Below, piece by piece: positions 50,964-61,000 of a stretch of DNA of 64,000 nt. This DNA is from Apostichopus parvimensis. Lineage: Eukaryota > Echinodermata > Holothuroidea > Aspidochirotida > Stichopodidae. Where the stretch lies: NCBI GenBank assembly GCA_000934455.1, contig KN894319.1, positions 8,615 through 72,614 of the forward strand. The letters run 5' to 3'. Below the pieces are notes generated by a model, which was given only the letters and a program-made list of their open reading frames with translations, was not told the DNA's origin and made no database searches. Made by a program: the position numbers and the translations under genes. Position 1 is the stretch's first letter. Each line of letters opens with the position of its first letter.

Positions 50964-51127
50964 ACCCTACTTCCTAACCCCTAACCCCTACTTCCTAACC
51001 CCTACTTCCTAACCCTATTCCCTACTCCCTAACCCTATTCCCTACTTCCTAACCCTATTCCCTACTTCCTAACCCTAATTCCTAACCCCTAACCCTACTC
51101 CCTAACCCTACTTCCTAACCCCTAACG
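50964..51127. repeat. Degenerate interstitial telomere-like array
   Basis: About 160 bases of CTAACCC-type words interleaved with CTACTTC and CTATTCC variants (CCCTAACCCTA, CTTCCTAACCCCTAACC). It resembles the C-rich telomere strand (CCCTAA)n but is not a perfect array. Confidence 0.8.
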
Positions 51128-51797
51128 TTATTCTGCCGATTCGAAGTTAGTTTTCTCATTCATATGGTACGGATTCTAAAGTTAGACCAAATAGCGTTCC
51201 TTTATCCCTTTTCGTTTAAACGAAAAGGCCAAGCAGCGTCCTTGGATAAAGCCCCCAGTCTCGGAGTCGAGACAACGATTAAGCACTTTTTTCCCTGTTG
51301 GAATAGAGCAGGCAGCTGCCACTTGCAGCTCCTCGAACACAGTGCATGTTTACAGCGCTGGTGTAATTTTTTTTTTGGGGGGGGGGGGCGGAAGTATAAT
51401 GATAACCTATACAAACAATTACGTAACGTACCGTAATTGATTGAATAAACATACAGGTGTATGCTTAACATAACAATAACAATTATTACCGGAAAATATT
51501 AGCAGTGTTCTTTCCACAATGCCTTACAAAGATCGCCCCGAGGGAACGCTCGTTCTTGACAAACGTAAAACGAGCCATACTGGAAGTATCCTCACTCAAG
51601 CTGCTGAAATTTGCATCCAATTCCTAGATTGCGTAATAGAGTTATTAATAGTTCATATCGTGACAGTTTTATACCATATGTGAAATTGAAGCAACCAGGT
51701 GGGATATCATAGTTGTACACTTAGATCGTTTGGATGGGAGGGGCGGGTGGGGGGGGGGGAGGAGGGTTGGACATTGTTCCATTGAACTTTGCTATTA

Positions 51798-51976
51798 ATA
51801 AAAGTCACCCAAGAAAGAATCTGGGCACGGAAAAACAAATAACCGAACCACTGATCCGCTCTCAAGCCCTGTCTCCTTGCATCGAGACTGTCATTGTGTG
51901 ATCATCGTCAGGGGTGTATGGCACGATTTCCCTACAAGGGGAACATAATGCTACACATGATCTTAAGCCAATTACT
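51798..51976 (-). repeat. U2 snRNA-derived SINE, copy 2
   Basis: Inverted relative to copy 1 at 18649. On the minus strand it reads TTGGCTTAAGATCATGTG, CATTATGTTCCCCTTGTAGG, CCTGACGATGATCACACA and ends GGGTGACTTTTATTAA. The first bases of the U2 head are lost. The conserved non-U2 body shows that both copies come from one source element. Confidence 0.72.
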
Positions 51977-52291
51977 GGGGACTAGCGGGGTCAGGTTCCC
52001 TTATGCTTCTTCTCAGAACATTTACATATAGTATAAATACAGACTAATATTATTTTGATGACTAAAAAAGAAGTTTTTTTTTGTTGACTAGAATTTTTTT
52101 GTCAGAATGTCTGATTTAAAATGTGTCAATATCATTTTCCATCCATATACTTTATATAGCTTACCCTTCTCCCTTGACTGGATAGGTCCGCTGCAGAGGA
52201 GTACTATGTGGTATTCCTGACCTGACTGGGGCCGGGAATCAAAAGAGCAGAAACCAAGTCGATCGGTCCCGAGGAGTGATCGAACACCATG

Positions 52292-53295
52292 CAGCGGCGT
52301 AACGATGAGTCTGGGGGCCCCTGGGTCCAGGGAAGGAAGGGCCCCCTGGCTGCTGCGGAGAATCAACCGATGTGCGCGCAGCGCACATCACGAGCGCGAA
52401 GTCCCAAAGGCGTGGGTCCAGGGCCCGCCTTAGGGCCCTGGAAGCTCTGGGGTTCTACAAGCTCTCTGGTGCAATCTAAGCCGTATATGGAACATTTCGT
52501 GGTGATTTTATCGACTGAGATTTTGGGGAAAATCTGCGTTCATATAGATACATATTTGGTCCGCCTTGTCTGTCATACTGGGAACATGATAAAATGTGTT
52601 GCAAAGCTAGAATACATTAAGAGATTGAAAGGACAATAACACCAAATGACCAATGTCCAATTAACATAAACATGTATATTTCCACCCGTGGCGTTACTCC
52701 TGTGGACAAATGGTATCCAAGTTCCCGAGAACTTGGAAAGGCTAGAGCTTGAATTTACTGAGCCTGGCCTTCTTGTCAGCAAACATATCGATTAGTCCAT
52801 CTATACAAATCCACATACAAATCCACACACAAATCTTAGGCATCGGCGATTTGGCCGATAGCTGAGGAAAGCATCAGCCAAAGGGGTTCAAAATATGCCA
52901 AATTTGTGTCATTTGGCCAGTTATCGGCCAATGTCATGTGGCAACCCTGACCGAGAGCGAATTCATTGAAATTAGAGGCGCTATTTCGCTATAATATGTA
53001 CCAGCGTAGCCTATCAAGTTCCAGTGTGCACCTCAGGCTCTTGAGTCAGTCGTGCGGAAAGAAGGATACGAGATTTGCAGGGGCATATGATTTATGACGA
53101 ACGTATTCACGCACAGAAAAATATGTCCATTGTCTCGTTTATAGTTTCTTTTCCAACGAAAACGTGCCGTTTCCAAAAAAAAAGAAAAAAAAGGGTATCC
53201 TTCTTCTAAGTTCTGTACATCAGTGCAGCGGGGGCCCCCTTTGATCGGGGGCCCCTGGGTTTGCCCCGTCCGAGCCCATAGGCGTTACGCCGCTG
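52292..53295. mobile_element. Non-autonomous hAT-like DNA transposon (1004 bp)
   Basis: Terminal inverted repeats CAGCGGCGTAACG and CGTTACGCCGCTG have the CAG...CTG form usual for hAT. The 8-bp flanks ACACCATG (52284-52291) and ACACGATG (53296-53303) differ at one base and fit the 8-bp hAT target duplication. Subterminal G/C blocks (GGGGGCCCCTGGG) are also inverted. No transposase is present. A segment with palindromic TTGGCCGAT words at 52838-52945 may be a nested insertion. Confidence 0.85.
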
Positions 53296-55016
53296 ACACG
53301 ATGCAATGGCGTTCACATGATTACAAAGGTAGGGAAGGGGTAAGTCCAAAATCCCCCCGGACTCATTTAGATATAGGGCGCTGAAGCTTAATTGATTGCA
53401 TGGAACTGACGCGAATCAGGGATTTTATAAATGAAGGGAGTGGGAGTTGGGATCATTGAAGCCGACTCGCATGTACGGCGTGGGTTGTTCTTCCCCAGAA
53501 ATGTTGAAATGTAGACATCGTTTTTGAGCATATTATTAGACTATAAATTTGAGGTACGACGGCCCTAAACGCATCATTGTGCTTATAAATACTACTTGAG
53601 CTGTGAGAATAGGAAGGGGATTTAAATCTGTAGTAGCTGTCTAATTTTCTCCGTCTGAACGCAAAAATTGCCCCTCCACTTCAATCAACAACGTCGTACC
53701 AGGGATTCCATAACAACTCCCTGGTCTTACATGTGACCGGATATTCAGTCTGTTTCTCTTTCCCACGGTAAAGTTGTGGTCATTTCCGAGGTTTATGCCC
53801 TGTTCTCAGTTCGATGTTATTTAGAGCTATTATCGCGATACCTTTGTTTGATGAGCTGCCACTAATATTGGGTGTAAATGTCGTACCACAACTTTCTTTC
53901 AACTGGCATATTCTTCCCACCACATGATAGTTGAAGACTTGGCCTGTCATGGCACCTGCAAATTTCTATATCATGAATGTTTAGATTTTAAGCTAGAAGA
54001 GGAACATTAGAATTCTCAACCACAACCCTTCCGTCTACTCTCAGCCTTGGAGTAATATCAATTAACCAAAGAATTTCTAAAATGGTTTAAAGCACCTTCA
54101 CCCCTCCTTATTTTCACATCATCTGTACTTTGATTTATACTCTTTCAAATAGAGGCAGAAAACGATGATAGGGACTGAAAATAAGCCTAAAAAAACAACG
54201 CAAGAAGGCAATTTAACGCTTTTTTTAAAAAAAAATAAAGGTAAAAATTAAAAGGAAAATACCGGAAATGGGGCAAAAGGGAACCCCAAGAAATTTTCCT
54301 TGGCCTAATTAGGGAGAATACTTCCAACAAGTAAACAAACCTTTTCCTTTCCAGTGGTGAAGACTTCCCGTCTGGACAATGACTTTGTGTGATTATCTTT
54401 TGCACACGACCTGCGTATATTAGCAGTTTCATTCATTCCAAAATAATTCGTACTTTTATCTGTCGCGATCAAGCAAATCAATTGTGATAAAATTTGTTAC
54501 TAAGGCTCGCAGCGCCCCCGCAACTACTTGTATAATAGTTTGCACCAATTGAAGTGACCCTTTTAAAACATAGTAAAAGTTGCTGATAGACTAGATAAGC
54601 TCATTGGTCCATAGAGTTGCTGAGGGAAAATCCCGCACAGCTGATTTGCGTACTGCTCAAACAATAACAGCGCAGACACACACATGTAGGGCTCTGTGGA
54701 AAGATCGTCATCACTTTCTTTGTTGACGAGCAGTCCGGTCAAATTCGACTATACTCAGTGGAGAAGGTGAGTAAAATGAATCAGTTCTCTTTGTCTCGAA
54801 TTAAGAGTATTACTTTGTAACAAGGGCGCAAAGCATAAATAATTTTGCATCACATTTAGATAAGACCGGTACGGTATTTTGGATTCTCTCTCTCACACTC
54901 GAGATATACCTGTTAGTGTTTACGTTGTCGTATTACTTACTATTAGTTACTCTGGCCTAAACGATAACGTTATAGTCGTCAAGAATTGCATTCGTGAGTT
55001 GTGTGACGCATTTACT
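53296..55016 (+). promoter_or_regulatory. Intergenic and 5' region of the TMEM255-like gene
   Basis: No coding exon was seen from 53304 to 55016. At 54753-54770 AGTGGAGAAG followed by GTGAGT could be the donor of an untranslated first exon. The first coding ATG is at 55017. Promoter position is not defined by any clear motif. Confidence 0.4.
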
Positions 55017-58000
55017 ATGGAGTCCAAATCGGTGAGTGTGCAAGTTACATCGTGTTAGATATGTTTTCTTTCTGCAATGCATTGTGTAATTTCTATACAT
55101 TTACAGAGTCATTCAGTTTCTATGGTTGTATTATTTACAACTTACCAATTTAATGTAAGCCTTGCAACGTCAAAATTAAAAAGGTGATTTGAGAGGATGT
55201 GATGTAATCAATACTAACTGTTAGGCTTAACTTGGAAGTACAACCAGAACAGCAGAAGAGATTTCATGTTGAGTTTGCTATATGACTTTTAACAGTTATG
55301 TAAAAACAAATTAAAAAAAGACAGGCTAGTAGTACATTATCTGGATATTCTAGCATAGTTGTAAATCAGGTCGATATATCCCTTAATAACCAATGTTGAC
55401 TTTCACAATAAAGTCACACGCATCCCTGGATCTTTATTACCTTAACAACATGTTACTAATGTTGTATGATATTGCTAATGAGTTTGTTGTAGTTGAGGGC
55501 AGTAATTAGGTACTTCTTGAAATGTGGTTTGTATGTGACATTGGGCATCTGGGTCTTTTGACTATTGCATAACTCAGTAACTCTATAATGCCAACTCTTC
55601 ACTATCAAATTGGAATGCACATATAGGCCAAGAGGAGGATAATATCCCTTCTTGCCTCCAGAGATATCCTAACTAATTATGATTTAATATTTATCAAATA
55701 ATTAATGAACATGGGTATAAATTCTAGAACGATAGAGTAGAGAATCAGAGTCAGTTCCTGTAGAGGAAATATTTGTTTATGTGGATGAAACTTGATCTGC
55801 TATGACGAAAATTTCTGTGGCTTGGATATGCATTATATGAACGACTTTGAATGGTTTTTATAGTCAATAGCACGAATGAATGAAATCATCAAGGGAATAT
55901 ATCTTATATTCAAAATGGGTCACTCAGAAGTTAGAGGGGATGAGGTGGAGAATGGCGTCTCAGATGGATGAAAGAATACGAAATATTACTCAGACATGCT
56001 GCTTATAACGCATTCATGCTCAGCTAATAGCTTCAGTCAAAAATAGAAGACTTTTCTAGATTCTCACAAAGAATATGATGATAATTTTGGTCAAAGTATA
56101 TATGTACTTACTAATTAATTTTAACCATGTTTTCATTTTAATGTAAGCTACACTCATATTTAGCATACTGATTGACCAGTTCAGGGACAGTGCCTATAAT
56201 TTTACTCTGTATGGGGGAAAAAAAAACTCATGAAATTCTTGTGATAAACATTATTTTTCTTCACCTCCTGGGGCTTGTTCAAATTTCATTTGCAATTATC
56301 CATGTAGCCGTTCTGACTTGCATATCAAGTCATAAATAATTATCACGAGTGCTTGCCAATGATAATGCTTTGATACTTTCTGCGATGTGAATTACGTCAT
56401 GTATATCAATAGTGCTTATAAGCACCACCATTTATTGTACAACAATCAGTTGCTTGTATCTGCGATGTGTTTCAGGTGTTAGGTGTCTTTTCAGTGCCAG
56501 TCTTCTGTCTTCAAGGACCTTGACCAAACAGTGTGAGTTGTGTCCCCATTTGTGTCGAGACAATCTCGAAAACCACTTGAAGGAAAACTTGTAACCAATA
56601 ACATATCAAATATATACAAAACAAAAATTAACTTACAGGGGTACAATTAAAGTTACCATGGTTTGTTTTGAATTTGTTTTTCCCGAACTTGATGCTTAAA
56701 AGGTCAAAAATATGAATTTCTTCCTCTGATTATCTCATCAGTGTTGAATGCGGTCAACAATTAATTTGTCAAGGTGATTTAATTTCCATGCAGGAAGGAT
56801 GCTGAATTTTCTAGACATTGCATGCCATCAAAGTCTGTATTTTGTATTTAACTTCCTGTATCATCAGCAGTTTAGTGAGAAAAGTTGGTAAACACACAGC
56901 ATAAACTTGCATACTTGAATTTTCTTTCTCCCTACTCTGGAACAAATATTTCCTTTCATAAAAGCTAAAAAAAACAAAAAACAAATACAGAAAGGCAAAT
57001 TGTCTGAGATGATAGTTAAGCCTGCATAGGTTTGACTTTGTTTCTGAAAAAGAAAAAAAAAAGAAAAAAATAATAAAATCAATAAATAAATAAACAATAA
57101 TAATGAAATAAAAGAAATGGCTATTGCTCTCTAGAATTTTTGCTTATAATATATTGTGTCATTTTTTTTATATTTTCTTAAATTTTTCTTAAATTGACGT
57201 TATGTGTATAATAAATAACTGTCCATGTCCCATGCAGTCTTGACAAAATCTTTTACAAGGACACCAATTCAATCTAGTCTAGTCTATTTTTTTTTTTTTG
57301 AGAGTGAAAGTGTGTCCTTCGTAAAGCTGAAAATTTGCAAGATTCCATTTTAAATGATTATAATTATTAATTCTTATTTGTAGAAATTTGATGCCATTTT
57401 CACTCCATGAGAATAACCACGAAGGTTACCATAAATTAAAACCCACCACGTTATTGATCTGGATATCAGGCAGGTGGTGCATTTGTTTGCTGTAGTATTT
57501 ATATCGTGAGTCATGCAAGGACTATAGACTCCTCCAATCAAACAAGTCTCGTCAACTTTCTACAGTAAACAAGTTGAGACTTGATATGGTTCTCGCTCCC
57601 AATCAACACTCTAGCTTTATTTATCCAATGGAGCAAACAATTCATTCATATGTTGGTACCTAAGCTTGCACTGATCTTATCACAGTCCGCTGTATATAGT
57701 CTGTGTGAATATGTGTGTGTGTGTGTCCATTGTGTACATATGGCATGCAACAGTATCTTTGTATATATTAGTTAGTTGTTAACAACTCCCTGGTTGCAGT
57801 TATTTACTATAGTTCCCCTGACCTTCGACTAGGCTGAATAAATTTAAGTGGAATTAGGATCACCACAAATTTTACCTCAGAGTATATCTTCAAAACAAAG
57901 ACCAGCTGTTACAATACCAGTAAACAGGCAGATATTGACCTACACATCAGTGATAGCATTTCGTACACTTTTCTAGTATTTGGTTTGACCACTGGAGACC

Positions 58001-61000
58001 TATAGATTCTTGTTTACAAATCTTGCTCATTTATAGACGTATTTAATCATACAAATTTGATTCGCATTCTCTAAATAACCATTTGTTTTAATAGTTGTGT
58101 GGGAGGATGCATTTGAAACCTCCCTAGGCAAACAATTGCCCTTGACAGTATACAAGATATAAATAGATATTAAATACAAAGTGAGAATTTATCCCAGGCG
58201 GCCAATTGAGCAAAGTATACCATGCATTTGGAGAATAATGGAGATTGAGAAGACTCACTCATCCAGATCTGCTGACATTTGTGCAAAGCCTACCAAATCA
58301 ATAATTTCATCTGTCTGTGTTTTGGTTGTGTAGCCATGGCTGCATGTAAACCAGTGATGGTCCCATGCCAAGCCCATGCAGTGTATGTAGGCCTACACAC
58401 TGTATGAGCACAGCTAGTATACAGTTGCATGTAAATAGTTTATTTATTAAACATACTATTTGGCCCCACCCCGTGTGGTGCAAGTTACATAGTTTGAATT
58501 GATGCAAGAGCAAGTGTATTATTGTCTATCGATCGTCCTCATATCGACTTGGAGATCTTTATAAACACTGGGAGAGTGGTACTTCTATTGGGAGCCGTGT
58601 CTATATGCATGCATCGATCTGTATACAGGACATGCTATATATATGCTACATGCCTCTCTATGTATACAGTTCTATTCGATGTTTCTCATGGACAGCTGTG
58701 GATAAAGTTGATTTAACTATTTGTCATAATGTGGCGGTGTCCATTATTATGAGATGTCAATTCAATTTACAACTTTTCTGCAAAGAGCAATAATATCGAC
58801 ATGTTTTTATCGAGAATCCTTTTTCTCGTCCCTTTGCTAGCTGTGGATCAAATGGCCAACTTGACCAACCATTCTCTTGCACAAAATTATCATTTGTATC
58901 TTGGATTGAGACCATGTTACGAGGAAAATATGTTTGATATTAATGTGTGCAATACCTAGTATAAGGAACTAGCTATGACAAGATAACTTGTGAATGTACA
59001 GCTGTGCCAGTCAGATCTAATTAGAAAGTGATGACTGAACTTACTGAAGACTCTCCACCAATTTTCATTTTGAATCTTTCCGGTTGATATTTCACAACTT
59101 TTCACGCTACTGAATTTTTCTACAACTATATGTTGCTTCAAGGAACAGTATTTGCGATATATGTGCCATACATACAGTGTTAAGAAATCAACTATACAGC
59201 CTGCAGCATTTCTTATTAAATTCAGACCGAATGAAATATTTTCTTCTCCAAAGAAGACAAAATCGAGATCCTTTCGTCTGTACACGCAATTTGTGGAACT
59301 CAAACTGAATGGAGATTATGAAGAAGCCAGTCAGGATGGTATTGTAGATATATTGTACCATTGAAGGATTTAATCCTCCTCTCGACCCCCCCCCCCACCA
59401 CACCAGATAAATAGCTATATAGTGCTGTAAATCGTAACAAAAAGCGATATAATAGTCAACTGCAACAGTGAACAATAGACATCTACTAGCAACTAGAAAG
59501 GATTCCAGACTTCTGCTAAGAATAATCCATGGTTGCAGCTGGCCAGCATTTAGTCGTAATACCAGTAAATTTACTCAACCAGCAGCTCCAATCAGAATAC
59601 GTATATTTTTGGAATCCGACAAGAATTAGCCCAGTATATCCTCAGCTACGAGGAAAATAAAAGACGGATACTTTATATCTCGCACAGCTATGGCTTATCA
59701 GAACAAAGATGGCATGTTGGTCTTTGTTACGGGAAGTACAATGGTAATTGGATGATATTGAAACAAAATACTCTTGTTTTTGTTTTGTTTTGTTACTTTG
59801 CCTAGCAGAAAAAAAAACAAAACAGCACAACATAATTCAAAAAAGAAACCAGAGAGGGAATGTATTAGAGAAAGGACACAAAACAAAAGAGCAAAGCAAA
59901 GAAAAAAAAAAAATACAAACCGGAAGGACATGACACGACACAAGAGAAAGACAAAAGGCAAGACCAGACCAGGCTCAGGCAAGGGGGCAAAGTCAATTCC
60001 TGAAGAAATTCAACCCCGCAAGTCTTCTTGGTAAACCCCAAAGAAAAAAAAACTGGTCAAAACGTCGCGGCAAAAAATACACAAAAGTGAGAACACTATG
60101 TGTTGTGCGCGAGAGACACAAAACTGTATATGTATATAGGGGAGACGCAGATTGAGAACCACACTACACCCCACAATATCACCCCTATAGCACATAATAA
60201 CAGAAAATAGGGAAAAAAGGAGACACAACACATAACACAGATAATGTAAACCACTGATTTAACTTGTGTCATTACACTGCACAAATATATATGTGTATAT
60301 ACACTTTCCTAGTGATGCCACGTTTGAACAAATGAGTAATTTTTTTCTTTGATTGACTTTTAATTACAGTCAGAATCTACCACAGATCACACAATGACAG
60401 CATCAGGAGATAAAAATGCAAAGAATGCAACGGAAAGTAAGTAACGATGCAATGCATTAATTAACCCAGTAATTACAAGTTACATCAGTTGCTGCATGAA
60501 CTGAAAGAATTAATAATTGGGACAATTGTGTAACACTACAATACTACTCTACAATGTCCTTTAATATAATGCTTTGCAGCACTCATACTCCCTGTACAAA
60601 ACAGTTCCAAAACTTTTTTTATTGAAAAATACAACATTTTCAATAGTGCTCATGCTATAATGATTACAAGTGCTTTGGAGCATGCTATGAATGTACATGC
60701 AGTTTATAAAAAAAAAAAGTATTGCTCCGATTGGGTGATGAAAAATTTGTTGGGAAGGGGGAAGGGTGAAGGGGAAGGGTGAAGGGGAAGGGAAAGATTA
60801 GGTTGTGTTATTACTTTTACATAGTTACTTGATACTCGCATGACGATTACCATTACTGCAGCTACCACAAAGAAATAGACAGATTATGAAGATTAACTCT
60901 GACCAGTAAACAATGTAATAAACATGGTAGCATACTGTTGCCCCAGTGGAAAGGGGACTAGGGGTCAGGTCCCCCCCTCATCTTTTGAACAACCTTTACC

